Assembly: GCA_046154645.1 (NCBI GenBank)
Contig: JBJXDZ010000082.1
Location: 1-64,000, forward strand
DNA length: 64,000 bases
Origin: Ga0077555 sp046154645
GTDB lineage: Bacteria > Pseudomonadota > Alphaproteobacteria > Rhizobiales > Hyphomicrobiaceae
Reading direction: 5' to 3'
Shown: positions 24,769 to 35,120 of the stretch, in pieces
Numbering within the stretch: the stretch's first letter is position 1
How the letters are laid out: each line of letters opens with the position of its first letter
Notes under the pieces: generated by a model
Seen by the model: the letters and a program-made list of their open reading frames with translations, nothing else
What the model was told of the DNA's origin: nothing
Database searches by the model: none
Program-made: the position numbers and the translations under genes

Positions 24769-27270
24769 ATGGCTGAACTTCTGTTTGTTGCAGTTTGTGG
24801 TGCGATCGCCATTGCGCTGGCCATGCGGGCGGCGCCGATGTGGGCCTGGGCGGCCTTTGCGGGTCTGGCTGCGCTCGTGTGGCGCACCGGCGCCATCTAC
24901 GGCGAGTTCATTTTCCCACGCTTCACCTCGATCGGCATTCTGGCCTGGCTGCCGTTCGTTCTGCTGGCCCTGTTGGCGACCCCGTTTGCGCGCCGCGCCA
25001 TTGCCGGCAAGGCATTCGGCCTGATCAAGAAGTCGCTGCCCAAGGTCTCGGATACCGAAACGCAGGCCTTGGAAGCCGGCACCATCGGGTTCGATGCCGA
25101 GTTCTTTTCCGGGCGTCCCGACTGGGCGAAGCTGCGCGCCGTGCCGCCGGTCACGCTGACGGCCGAAGAGCGTGCCTTCCTCGATGGCCCGACGGAAGAG
25201 CTCTGCCGCATGATCAACGACTGGCAGATCCGGCATGCCGAACGCGAGATTCCGGAGCCGATCTGGGATTTCGCCAAGAAGCATGGCTTCCTCGGCATGC
25301 TGATCTCGAAAGAGCACGGCGGCCTTGGTTTCTCGGCTCAGGCCCAGTCATTGATCCTCGGCAAGATCGCCTCACGTTCGCCGGACGTGTGCACCATTGT
25401 CATGGTGCCGAACTCGTTGGGCCCAGGCGAATTGATCGAGAAATACGGCACCGACGCCCAAAAGCATCATTATCTGCCGCGCCTCGCCAAGGGGCTCGAC
25501 GTGCCCTGCTTCTCGCTCACCGGGCCGACATCGGGCTCCGACGCCGCCACCATGCGCGACATCGGCTACGTCACCAAGGGCACCTTCGAGGGCCGCGAAA
25601 CGCTCGGCATCCGGTTGTCGTGGGACAAGCGCTACATCACGCTCGGCCCCAAGGCGACGCTGGTTGGCCTGGCCTTCCGCCTGTTCGATCCCGATAAGCT
25701 GCTCGATAAAGGCGAGGACATCGGCATCACCGTGGCGCTGATTCCGGCCAATCATCCCGGCGTCAATATCGGCCGCCGCCATTTGCCGTCCGGCGCCGCC
25801 TTCCCGAATGGCCCCAATTGGGGCACCGACGTCTTCATCCCCATGGACTACATCATCGGCGGCGAGAAGATGGTCGGCCAGGGCTGGCGCATGCTGATGG
25901 AATGCCTCGCTGCCGGCCGCGCCATCTCGCTGCCGTCGTCAGGCGCCGCGGGCGCCAAGGCCATGCTGCGCTTCACCACCGCCTATGGCCGCATCCGCAA
26001 GCAGTTCGGTCTCCCCGTCGCCCGCATGGAAGGCCTCGAGGAGCCGCTCGCGCGCATGATCGAGACCGCTTACGTCAATGAGGCCGGCCGCGCCGTCACC
26101 GCGTCGATGGTCAGTCGCGGCGAGAAGCCGTCGGTCATCTCGGCGATCATGAAATACCAGTCGACGGAGCGTCTGCGCCGCACCATCAACGACGCCATGG
26201 ATCTGCACGGCGGCCGCGCCATTTGCGATGGCCCCTCGAATTATCTGCAATCGGCCTACCTGATGGTGCCGGTGGGTATCACGGTCGAAGGCGCCAACAT
26301 CCTGACACGCTCGCTGATCACCTTCGCGCAGGGTGCGCTGCGCTCGCATCCCTATCTCTATCGCGAGATCCAGGCCTGCCAGGACACGGACACCAAACGC
26401 GGTCTTGCGGCCTTCGAGAGCGCCTTCTTCAGTCATATCGCCTTCTCGATCTCGAACGGCGTCGGCGCCCTGTTCCACAACCTCACCGGCGGTCTTTTCG
26501 GCAAGGTGCCGGAGCAGGCCGGCGGTACGGCCGAATGGTATCGCCAGCTGTGGCGCGCCTCGCGCAGCTTCGCCTTCGTCGCCGATCTGACGGTGGCCTT
26601 GCTCGGCGGCGGCCTCAAGACGAAGCAGAAGCTCACCGGCCGCATGGCCGATGCGCTGTCGGAATTGTACCTCGTGTCCTGTGCCTTGAAGCGCTACGAG
26701 GACGACGGCAAGCCTGCCAACGACCGGCATATTGTTGCCATGGTGGCGCAGAACGGCCTGTTCCGTTTCCAGGAGGCGATGCGCGGCACCATCGAGAACT
26801 TCCCCGTCGCCTGGGTGCGCTGGCTGATGCGCGTCGTCGTCTTCCCGCTCGGCAATCCTTATCGCCCGGCTAGCGATCGCTTGACCTCGACGTGCGTCCG
26901 CCTCGCCATTGAGCCCGGCGAGGTGCGTGACCGGCTGACCCGCTACATATTCATCTCCAAGGATCCCAACGATCCGACGGGGCTGCTCGAGGTGGCGCTA
27001 GAGAAGGTCGTCGCCGCCGAGGAAGCCGAAAAGAAGCTCGAGCGCGCCATCCGTGCCGGCACCGTCCAGCGCTTCCACGGCCTCGACTGGATCGGCGATG
27101 CGGTGAAGAAGGCCGTGCTGACGGAGGCCGAAGGCGCCTTGCTCCGCGAGGCCGAAGCACTGACCGCACGCGTCATCGCCGTCGACCACTTCGATCCGCT
27201 GGAGCTCAAGCCCAACTACATGAAGCCCGGCCACAACGCCCGCGCGGCGCACAGTGCGGCGGCCGAGTGA
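24769..27270 (+). CDS. fadE: FadE-type acyl-CoA dehydrogenase
   Basis: At 833 residues this matches the long membrane-associated FadE family (E. coli FadE is 814) rather than the usual 380-residue dehydrogenases. Hydrophobic helices occupy about residues 1-75. The acyl-CoA dehydrogenase domains follow from about 130 to 520, with F-S-L-T-G-P-T-S-G-S-D-A and I-C-D-G-P-S-N-Y-L among the markers. The C-terminal DUF1974 region reaches the end. The enzyme introduces the first double bond of beta-oxidation and donates electrons to ETF, matching the ETF-QO gene at 45240. GGAGAG lies about 10 bases before the ATG at 24769. It is the first gene of the fad locus. Confidence 0.93.
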   Translation: MAELLFVAVCGAIAIALAMRAAPMWAWAAFAGLAALVWRTGAIYGEFIFPRFTSIGILAWLPFVLLALLATPFARRAIAGKAFGLIKKSLPKVSDTETQALEAGTIGFDAEFFSGRPDWAKLRAVPPVTLTAEERAFLDGPTEELCRMINDWQIRHAEREIPEPIWDFAKKHGFLGMLISKEHGGLGFSAQAQSLILGKIASRSPDVCTIVMVPNSLGPGELIEKYGTDAQKHHYLPRLAKGLDVPCFSLTGPTSGSDAATMRDIGYVTKGTFEGRETLGIRLSWDKRYITLGPKATLVGLAFRLFDPDKLLDKGEDIGITVALIPANHPGVNIGRRHLPSGAAFPNGPNWGTDVFIPMDYIIGGEKMVGQGWRMLMECLAAGRAISLPSSGAAGAKAMLRFTTAYGRIRKQFGLPVARMEGLEEPLARMIETAYVNEAGRAVTASMVSRGEKPSVISAIMKYQSTERLRRTINDAMDLHGGRAICDGPSNYLQSAYLMVPVGITVEGANILTRSLITFAQGALRSHPYLYREIQACQDTDTKRGLAAFESAFFSHIAFSISNGVGALFHNLTGGLFGKVPEQAGGTAEWYRQLWRASRSFAFVADLTVALLGGGLKTKQKLTGRMADALSELYLVSCALKRYEDDGKPANDRHIVAMVAQNGLFRFQEAMRGTIENFPVAWVRWLMRVVVFPLGNPYRPASDRLTSTCVRLAIEPGEVRDRLTRYIFISKDPNDPTGLLEVALEKVVAAEEAEKKLERAIRAGTVQRFHGLDWIGDAVKKAVLTEAEGALLREAEALTARVIAVDHFDPLELKPNYMKPGHNARAAHSAAAE

Positions 27271-27344
27271 AGGACGGCGAGGCCCCCCACCGGTGGCCTT
27301 GCCCAAGCGAGCAACCAATTCAGGCACCGATCGGGAGTCTCGCC

Positions 27345-27941
27345 TTGTTGACCCAGATGACCTTCCCGCTCGATGTCAGGTTCAAGATCCTGACCCTCGT
27401 GCCCCAGCTCTACATCACGGACGCAGCCCAGCGTCCCTTCGCCTACGTGCGCAAGAAGCTCTGGGCCTTCAAGGAGGACATCACCGTCTTCAATGACGAT
27501 ACGATGTCGAGGCCGCTCTATCGCATCAACGCCGATCGTGTGATCGATTTCCGCGCCAGCTATCGCCTGTCCGACAGCACGGACCGCACACTCGGCGTCG
27601 TGCGCCGCAAGGGTGCCCGCTCACTCTGGCGCGCCACCTACGAGGTGCTGGTCGGCGATACGCACACCTTCACGGTGACCGAAAAAAGCGTGCTGGTGCG
27701 CTTCCTCGATCTGCTCATCGGCGAGATCCCGATCGTCGGCCTGATCTCGGGCTACTTTCTTAACCCGGCCTACATCCTGTCCCGCGAAGGCGGCGGCGAG
27801 GTGGTCCTCATGACCAAGTCGCGCAGCCTGTTTGAAAGCAACTTCAGAATCGAGAAGTCCGGCTCGCTCAACCCGGACGAGCAGGTCGTCGTCGCGCTGG
27901 CGCTGATGATGGTAATCTTCCTCGAACGCTCGCGCGGCTGA
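27345..27941 (+). CDS. LURP-one-related / scramblase-like protein
   Basis: The product is about 198 residues with the tubby-like beta-barrel pattern of the LURP-one-related family. It has F-K-I-L-T-L-V-P-Q-L-Y-I-T-D, A-Y-V-R-K-K-L-W-A-F-K-E-D-I-T-V-F, then a G-V-V-R-R-K-G-A-R-S-L-W-R-A-T-Y-E-V strand pair and a hydrophobic C-terminal hairpin (L-A-L-M-M-V-I-F-L). The biochemical role of these proteins in bacteria is not settled; lipid binding has been suggested for relatives. GGGAG is 8 bases before a TTG at 27345, while the first ATG is at 27357. Its place between fadE and the fadJ-like gene hints at a link to fatty-acid metabolism or the membrane. Confidence 0.75.
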   Translation: MLTQMTFPLDVRFKILTLVPQLYITDAAQRPFAYVRKKLWAFKEDITVFNDDTMSRPLYRINADRVIDFRASYRLSDSTDRTLGVVRRKGARSLWRATYEVLVGDTHTFTVTEKSVLVRFLDLLIGEIPIVGLISGYFLNPAYILSREGGGEVVLMTKSRSLFESNFRIEKSGSLNPDEQVVVALALMMVIFLERSRG

Positions 27942-27982
27942 CCGCCGAACGTGCCGCGAGCCTATCCCAGGAGACCGAACCG

Positions 27983-30025
27983 ATGACCACGCAAACCTTG
28001 CCCGACATCGCGAGCCTCAAGGATTGGCGCTTCACCATCGACACACAGGGCATCGCCACCGCCATCTTCGACCGCGAAGGGCAGAGCCAGAACGCACTCG
28101 GCCGACGCCCGCTAGAAGAATTGATGGCCATCGTCGAGCGCGTCGAAGCCGGCGCCAAGGACAAATCGATCCGCGGTCTCATCCTTCTTTCCGGCAAAGA
28201 GAAGGGCTTCATCGTCGGCGCCGACGTGCGCGAGTTCGAGCAGTTCAACACCGAGGCCGAGGTGACGGCGGCCATCACGCCGGTCCTGGCCATGCTCGAT
28301 CGCATCGAGGCCATGCCGGTGCCCGTCGTGTGTGGCATCCACGGCTTCTGCCTCGGTGGTGGTCTCGAGCTGGCTCTGGCCTGCCACTGGCGCATTGCCA
28401 CGCGCGACGACGCCACGCGGCTGGGTTTCCCGGAAGTGCAACTCGGCATCTTTCCGGGCTTCAACGGCACCTGGCGCTCGATCCGCCAGGCCGGCGCCGT
28501 GGCCGCCATGGATCTGATGCTGCGCGCCAACAACATTCGCGCATCGGCCGCCCGCGCCATGGGTCTCGTCGATGAGCTTGTGCCGAGCCCGCACAATCTG
28601 CCCTGGGCCGCCCGCAAGGCCATCGAGCGCAAGCGCCGTTCGCGCACTGCCGGCTGGGCCAAAGACATGGCGCGCCGCTGGCCCGCACGCGGCATCGTCG
28701 CCGGCCAGATGCGCAAGGCCGTCGCCAAGAAGGCGCGCGAGGAGCACTACGCCGCGCCTTATCGCTTGATCGATCTGTTCGAGCGCGAAGGCGGCAATCT
28801 CAAGGGCATGAAAGCCGCGGAAACCAAGGCCTTCGCGCCGTTGATGGTCTCCGACACCTCCCGCAATCTGCGCCGTGTGTTCAAGCTCTCCGAGATGATG
28901 AAGGGGCAGGCACCGAAGGACATCGCCTTCAAGCCGCTGCGCGTGCATGTGATCGGCGCGGGCGTCATGGGCGCCGACATCGCGGGCTGGTGCGTTGCTT
29001 CGGGCATGGAGGTGTCGCTGCAGGATCTCTCGGAGGAGCAGATCCGCAAAGGCATCGAAGCCCAAGGCAAGCTGTTTGCGCGGCGGTTCCGGTCCAAGGC
29101 CGAGCGCGACGCGGCCAAGGCCCGCCTCGTCGCCGATCCGCAGGGCGAGCACATCCCACGCGCCGACTTGGTCATCGAGGCCATTGTCGAGAAGGTCGAG
29201 GTCAAGCAGTCGCTGTTCAAGGGCCTCGAGAGCAAGCTCAAGCCCGGCGCCATCATGGCCACCAACACATCCTCGATCATGATCGAGGACATCGCTTCGG
29301 CACTCGCTGATCCCGGCCGCCTGATCGGCATCCACTTCTTCAATCCCGTCGCGGTGATGCCGCTGGTCGAGGTGATCCGCGGTGCCGGAAGCCGCGAGGA
29401 GGAGGTGCGCAAAGGCTGCGCCTTCGTCACGGCCATCGGCAAGTTCCCGCTGATCGTCAAAAGCTGCCCGGGCTTCCTCGTCAATCGCGTGCTGGCGCCC
29501 TACATGATGAAGGCCATGGAGCGGCTCGAGAAGGGTGAGCAGGCCGAGAAGATCGACGAGGCCGCCAAGGCTTTCGGCATGCCGATGGGACCGATCGAGT
29601 TGGCCGACACCGTTGGTCTCGACGTCTGTCACCACGTTGGCCGCATCCTCAAGTACCCGAGCGAGGGCTCACGCCTCGACAAGCTGGTCGCCGCCGGCAA
29701 GCTCGGGAAGAAGTCCGGATCCGGTTTCTACGAGTGGAAAAAGGTCGGCAAGCGCGACGGTGACAGCGAGCCGGTGCGATCCAAGACCACCTTCGATAAG
29801 TCCGAGTTGGAGCGGCTTGGCCGTGAGCTGGTACAGCCGTTGATCGACGAAGCCGAGCGCGCCCGCGACGAGAGAATCGTCGAGAGTGCCGACCTTGTCG
29901 ACGCCGGCATCATTTTCGGCACCGGTTTTGCGCCCTTCCGTGGCGGGCCGTTGCACTACAAGGCCTCGCTCGGCGCCAAGTCCACCACGTCGGGGCCCTC
30001 AGCCCAGCGCGCGGCGGCGGAGTGA
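27983..30025 (+). CDS. fadJ: Fatty-acid oxidation complex alpha subunit (enoyl-CoA hydratase / 3-hydroxyacyl-CoA dehydrogenase)
   Basis: This is a 680-residue bifunctional enzyme. The N-terminal crotonase domain (about 15-200) has the oxyanion-hole segments and both catalytic Glu, in G-G-G-L-E-L-A-L-A-C and L-G-F-P-E-V-Q-L-G-I-F-P-G. The dehydrogenase domain starts at about 318 with V-I-G-A-G-V-M-G-A-D-I-A, followed by T-N-T-S-S-I and I-H-F-F-N-P-V, and then the helical C-terminal domains. It hydrates trans-2-enoyl-CoA and oxidises L-3-hydroxyacyl-CoA with NAD. The length is nearer FadJ than FadB, but FadB/FadJ naming in alphaproteobacteria is loose. GGAGA precedes the ATG. Confidence 0.93.
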   Translation: MTTQTLPDIASLKDWRFTIDTQGIATAIFDREGQSQNALGRRPLEELMAIVERVEAGAKDKSIRGLILLSGKEKGFIVGADVREFEQFNTEAEVTAAITPVLAMLDRIEAMPVPVVCGIHGFCLGGGLELALACHWRIATRDDATRLGFPEVQLGIFPGFNGTWRSIRQAGAVAAMDLMLRANNIRASAARAMGLVDELVPSPHNLPWAARKAIERKRRSRTAGWAKDMARRWPARGIVAGQMRKAVAKKAREEHYAAPYRLIDLFEREGGNLKGMKAAETKAFAPLMVSDTSRNLRRVFKLSEMMKGQAPKDIAFKPLRVHVIGAGVMGADIAGWCVASGMEVSLQDLSEEQIRKGIEAQGKLFARRFRSKAERDAAKARLVADPQGEHIPRADLVIEAIVEKVEVKQSLFKGLESKLKPGAIMATNTSSIMIEDIASALADPGRLIGIHFFNPVAVMPLVEVIRGAGSREEEVRKGCAFVTAIGKFPLIVKSCPGFLVNRVLAPYMMKAMERLEKGEQAEKIDEAAKAFGMPMGPIELADTVGLDVCHHVGRILKYPSEGSRLDKLVAAGKLGKKSGSGFYEWKKVGKRDGDSEPVRSKTTFDKSELERLGRELVQPLIDEAERARDERIVESADLVDAGIIFGTGFAPFRGGPLHYKASLGAKSTTSGPSAQRAAAE

Positions 30026-30034
30026 GGTTGCCCG

Positions 30035-30265
30035 ATGGAGATCGAGAAGCAGCGTCACCGCTTGGACGTCTCGGCATCGAACCTTGCCGGCTCGGCCTTC
30101 GATGACGTCAACATGTCGGGATTCAAGATCCACAATGCCTTGATGTCAGGCTGGCACGTCGATGATGTGAACCTGTCGGGCCTCGTCATCGACAACGCCA
30201 ATCTGATGGGCGTCAGCTTCGCCGGCTGCATGCTCGACGGCATGACGATCGACGGCATCCCGTAG
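30035..30265 (+). CDS. Small pentapeptide-repeat protein
   Basis: From residue 15 the 76-residue product is almost entirely five-residue repeats with a hydrophobic residue (L, M, F or I) at the centre: S-N-L-A-G, S-A-F-D-D, V-N-M-S-G, F-K-I-H-N, A-L-M-S-G, W-H-V-D-D, V-N-L-S-G, L-V-I-D-N, A-N-L-M-G, V-S-F-A-G, C-M-L-D-G, M-T-I-D-G. These would form three right-handed beta-helix coils. It starts 10 bases after the fadJ-like stop with GAGG before the ATG, so it is probably cotranscribed. Its role is unknown and it is short for the family. Confidence 0.85.
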   Translation: MEIEKQRHRLDVSASNLAGSAFDDVNMSGFKIHNALMSGWHVDDVNLSGLVIDNANLMGVSFAGCMLDGMTIDGIP

Positions 30266-30374
30266 CGGACATGATCGCCGCCTGGAAAGCCACGCAGTAA
30301 ATCACTATCTCAAGGCATGCACCTCAAGCGAGGCTGGACGCCCGACGGAGCGGCACACAGCAGGGAGCAATCTC

Positions 30375-30713
30375 ATGGACGCCACGCTCGACCTACGATC
30401 CGACCTGAAACCGGTCGCCAATCGCGATGAGGTCCTTGCCCGCTTGCGCAGTCATGAGGCGGAGTTCCGCGGACTTCTTGTTACGGCGCTGCATCTCTAT
30501 GGCTCAGCCGCTCGCGATGCGATGACCGCTGAAAGCGATGTCGATCTCTTCATCGACTATGATCCTGAGGGTCCGTTCTCGTTCGTCGAGCTGATCCGCG
30601 GTGGTGAATTGGCCAAGGAAATTCTGGGACGAGACGTCGACTATGGCAGCCGGGAAGGCCTGCGTTCGCGCCTTCGGAAGGAGATTGAGTCCTCAAGTAT
30701 CAAGGTGTTCTAA
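30375..30713 (+). CDS. MNT-type nucleotidyltransferase, probable antitoxin of a HEPN/MNT pair
   Basis: The 112-residue protein has the minimal nucleotidyltransferase motif L-Y-G-S-A-A-R-D-A-M-T-A-E-S-D-V-D-L-F (G-S, then D-x-D), which binds metal and NTP. In characterised HEPN/MNT systems the MNT protein neutralises the HEPN toxin by adding AMP to it. GGGAG precedes the ATG by a normal distance. The stop codon is one base from the next ATG. Base composition here is lower in GC than in the flanking fad genes, which suggests later acquisition. Confidence 0.85.
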   Translation: MDATLDLRSDLKPVANRDEVLARLRSHEAEFRGLLVTALHLYGSAARDAMTAESDVDLFIDYDPEGPFSFVELIRGGELAKEILGRDVDYGSREGLRSRLRKEIESSSIKVF

Positions 30714-30714
30714 G

Positions 30715-31068
30715 ATGGCGAAACGATCGCTGCGGGCACGCTTGCTCGATATTCAAGTCGCTATCGAGGAGCTCAACGAAATTCTGGATGGTTCGGATTT
30801 CGCCAACTATCAAAAGCGGATTGCGACGCGGCGTGGTGTCGAGCGTTGCCTCGAAATCATTTCTGAAGCAAGCCGGTACATCCCGCCGGAGCTGACGCTG
30901 CATTATCCTGATATCCCCTGGAACGAAGTGCGTGCAATAGGCAATCAACTCAGGCACAGCTATCAGCACGTCGATGACTTAGTGATCTGGAAGGCGGCAA
31001 CGAACTCGGTTCCCGAATTGGCGCAAGTGGCCTCAGAAATGCTGGCTAAACTATCCGATGACAAATGA
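30715..31068 (+). CDS. HEPN-domain (DUF86/HepT-like) protein, probable toxin
   Basis: This is a 117-residue all-helical protein of the DUF86 family, coupled to the MNT gene. HEPN toxins cut RNA with an R-x4-6-H motif followed by x-Y. Here the region reads R-A-I-G-N-Q-L-R-H-S-Y-Q-H-V-D-D, so the His and Tyr are kept while the position of the usual Arg in R-N-x-L-x-H is Gly and another Arg precedes the His. I recall the I-G-N-x-L-R-H form from other alphaproteobacterial DUF86 proteins. Whether this form is active is not known to me. The pair sits between two beta-oxidation genes. Confidence 0.83.
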   Translation: MAKRSLRARLLDIQVAIEELNEILDGSDFANYQKRIATRRGVERCLEIISEASRYIPPELTLHYPDIPWNEVRAIGNQLRHSYQHVDDLVIWKAATNSVPELAQVASEMLAKLSDDK

Positions 31069-31097
31069 CTCAACCGATCTGCGATAGAGAGCGATCC

Positions 31098-32402
31098 ATG
31101 ACCCCATCCATCCGTCGCGTCGCCATCGTCGGCTCTGCCCGCATCCCGTTCTGTCGTTCGGGCACGCTGTATGCCGACCTCTCCAACCTCGACATGATGA
31201 CGGCAGCCCTCACCGGCCTTGTCGACAAATGTCATCTCGACGGCGTGCACATCGACGAGGTGGTGGGTGGCGCCGTCGTCACGCATTCCAAGGATTGGAA
31301 CCTGGCGCGCGAAGCCGTGCTCGGCACCAAGCTCGCACGCACGACGCCGGGTGTGACGCTGATCCAGGCCTGCGGCACCTCCCTGCAGGCGGCCATGGGT
31401 ATCGCCGCCAAGATAGCGATCGGCGAGATCGACTGCGGCATCGCAGTCGGCGCCGACACCACATCGGATCCGCCGATCGTGTTCCAGAAAAGGTTCGCGG
31501 ATCGCCTCGTCAAGGCGCAGGGCGCCAAAAGCTTCGGTGGCCGCCTTGGTGCGTTCAAGGGCATGGGGCTCGGCGAGTTGGCACCACAGGCGCCGATGAC
31601 GGCTGAGCCGCGCACGGGCCTTCGCATGGGCGACCATTGCGAGCTGATGGCGCAGGAATGGAAGATCACCCGGGAAGCGCAGGACCAGCTCGCCTTCGAG
31701 AGCCACCGCAAGGCGGCCAACGCCTACAAGACCGGCTTCATGGACGATCTGGTGGTGCCGTGCGCCGGCGTCTTCCGTGACAACATCCTGCGTGACGATG
31801 CCAGCATGGAGCGCATGGGCGGCATGAAGGCGGCCTTCGACAAATCCGAGCGCGGCACGCTGACCGCCGCCAACTCAACCGGCCTGACGGACGGTGCGGC
31901 GGCCGTGCTGCTGGCGTCGGAGGATTGGGCCATGAAGCGTGGCCTGCCGATTCTCGCCTATCTCACCTACGCGCAGACCTCGGCCAATGATTTCGTCGCC
32001 GGCGAGGGCTTGCTGATGGCGCCAACCATCGCCGTCTCGCGCCTGCTCGACCGCGCCGGCCTCAAGCTGCAGGACTTTGATTTCTACGAGATCCACGAGG
32101 CATTCGCAGCGCAGGTCCTGGCCACGCTCAAGGCGTGGGAGGATCCCGCCTACTGCAAGTCCCGCCTCGGCCGTGACGCGCCGCTGGGCTCGATCGACCG
32201 CGCCAAGCTCAACGTGATGGGCTCGTCACTCGCCATCGGTCATCCCTTTGCCGCCACCGGCGCGCGCATCATGGGCGTGCTCGCCAAGCTGCTGTCGATC
32301 CACGGCGGGCGCGGCCTCATCTCCGTGTGCACCGCCGGCGGCATGGGCGTCGCCGCCATCCTCGAGTCGCGCGCCGCCGTCGCCATGAAGCAGGCGGCGT
32401 GA
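31098..32402 (+). CDS. fadI: Acetyl-CoA acyltransferase (beta-ketothiolase), FadI-type
   Basis: The 434-residue thiolase has the nucleophilic Cys in I-Q-A-C-G-T-S-L-Q-A. The active-site His is in Y-E-I-H-E-A-F-A-A-Q, followed by G-S-S-L-A-I-G-H-P-F-A-A-T-G-A-R and the second Cys in S-V-C-T-A-G-G-M-G. It cleaves 3-ketoacyl-CoA with CoA, completing the cycle of the FadE and FadJ-like products upstream. The length and F-Y-E-I-H-E-A-F-A-A-Q fit the FadI group rather than biosynthetic PhaA thiolases. The ATG at 31098 has GAGAG before it. Confidence 0.92.
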   Translation: MTPSIRRVAIVGSARIPFCRSGTLYADLSNLDMMTAALTGLVDKCHLDGVHIDEVVGGAVVTHSKDWNLAREAVLGTKLARTTPGVTLIQACGTSLQAAMGIAAKIAIGEIDCGIAVGADTTSDPPIVFQKRFADRLVKAQGAKSFGGRLGAFKGMGLGELAPQAPMTAEPRTGLRMGDHCELMAQEWKITREAQDQLAFESHRKAANAYKTGFMDDLVVPCAGVFRDNILRDDASMERMGGMKAAFDKSERGTLTAANSTGLTDGAAAVLLASEDWAMKRGLPILAYLTYAQTSANDFVAGEGLLMAPTIAVSRLLDRAGLKLQDFDFYEIHEAFAAQVLATLKAWEDPAYCKSRLGRDAPLGSIDRAKLNVMGSSLAIGHPFAATGARIMGVLAKLLSIHGGRGLISVCTAGGMGVAAILESRAAVAMKQAA

Positions 32403-32529
32403 CGCGCGTGTCGTCTGGGAGGCGAGGCGCTGGTTCGTCTATCTGTCGGGCAGCGCGCTGATGGCCGGCGGCTGCGTCGGCTGGTATCTGGCGCGAAACT
32501 GAATTCGGGATGCTGCGCCGACGCTTGGC

Positions 32530-33014
32530 TCAGTCGGTCGAGCCATCGCGCTCCGCCAGATCGGCCACCGCCATGGCCCGGATCTCGATCATTTCCTTCA
32601 GCGTGCGATCGATGTCGGATCTCTTCTTCTTCAGGATCGCGATATGCTCGTCGAGCTTGGCCCGCAGCATCCTGAGCTGCGCTGCATGCGTTGGATCGGC
32701 GTCATACAATTCCAGGAAGGCTTTGATGTCGTCCAGGCTGAAGCCCAGGTTGGTGCCGCGAAGGATGAGGATCAACCGCGCGCGATCGCGGCGGCTGTAG
32801 ATGCGCGCCACACCTTTTCGCTGTGGTGCGATCAAGCCCTTGGACTCATAAAAGCGGATGGTCCGGGTTGTGACCTCGAGCTCTCTGGCCAGTTCGCCGA
32901 TGGCGTAGCGAACCTCCGTCGCACCCGTGTCCTTGCTGGCGTTTGGCAGGCTCGGTGGGGCGGCCGCACCGTCCTCGCCGCCGTGACCGGACTTCTTGGC
33001 GTGTCGTGGAGCCT

Positions 33015-33018
<4 letters not shown>
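32530..33018 (-). CDS. MerR-family transcriptional regulator, LiuR-like
   Basis: The 162-residue protein has a disordered charged N-terminus (about 1-38) and a MerR winged helix-turn-helix: Y-A-I-G-E-L-A-R-E-L-E-V-T-T-R-T-I-R-F-Y-E-S-K-G-L-I. The R-x-Y-S-R-R-D-R-A-R-L wing follows, then a long dimerisation coiled coil. There is no C-terminal ligand domain and no Cys metal site, as in LiuR-type regulators of acyl-CoA and branched-chain amino acid breakdown. Its ATG overlaps the fadD stop (ATGA), so it is cotranscribed with fadD. The palindrome before fadE is a likely target. Confidence 0.88.
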
Positions 33019-34751
<1,733 letters not shown>

Positions 34752-35120
34752 CGTCACACTCCTCCCGTCCCTGGTCGTTGGCCCGCGTAGCATAGGGCGC
34801 CGACCTCAGGCTTGTTATCGACCCGCCCCCGATTTCGTCGGAAAAACTGCAATCCGAGATTGTTTCGAACGGCGGGCCTGCTAGGACCATAGTCAACACG
34901 GAATTGCTGTCGAGCGCCAGTCTGCGTCAGGCTCGCAAATTCCAGGCATGGAACTTGCTCAGATGGGTCAGAGTTGCCTGTCTGGACTTGAATGCCGTTT
35001 ACGGTTAAGTGACGGCTCGACTTGCTCCAGCGCCGGGCATCATCTAGCTATGGCCCTACAACAGGCCTCGTACGCGCTTGGTTGTCGAACTGGGCGCGAT
35101 TGTCGAGGTGGGAGAGCACA
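34752..35120. promoter_or_regulatory. Divergent promoter region between fadD and the ACP gene
   Basis: This stretch separates fadD (-) from the acyl carrier protein gene (+) and must hold both promoters. On the plus strand TTGCTC (35022-35027), 17 bases and TAGCTA (35045-35050) form a fair promoter. The palindrome CCGTTTACGG at 34995-35004 shares the core CGTTTACG (read on the other strand) with the operator candidate before fadE. No gene is seen inside. Confidence 0.45.
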
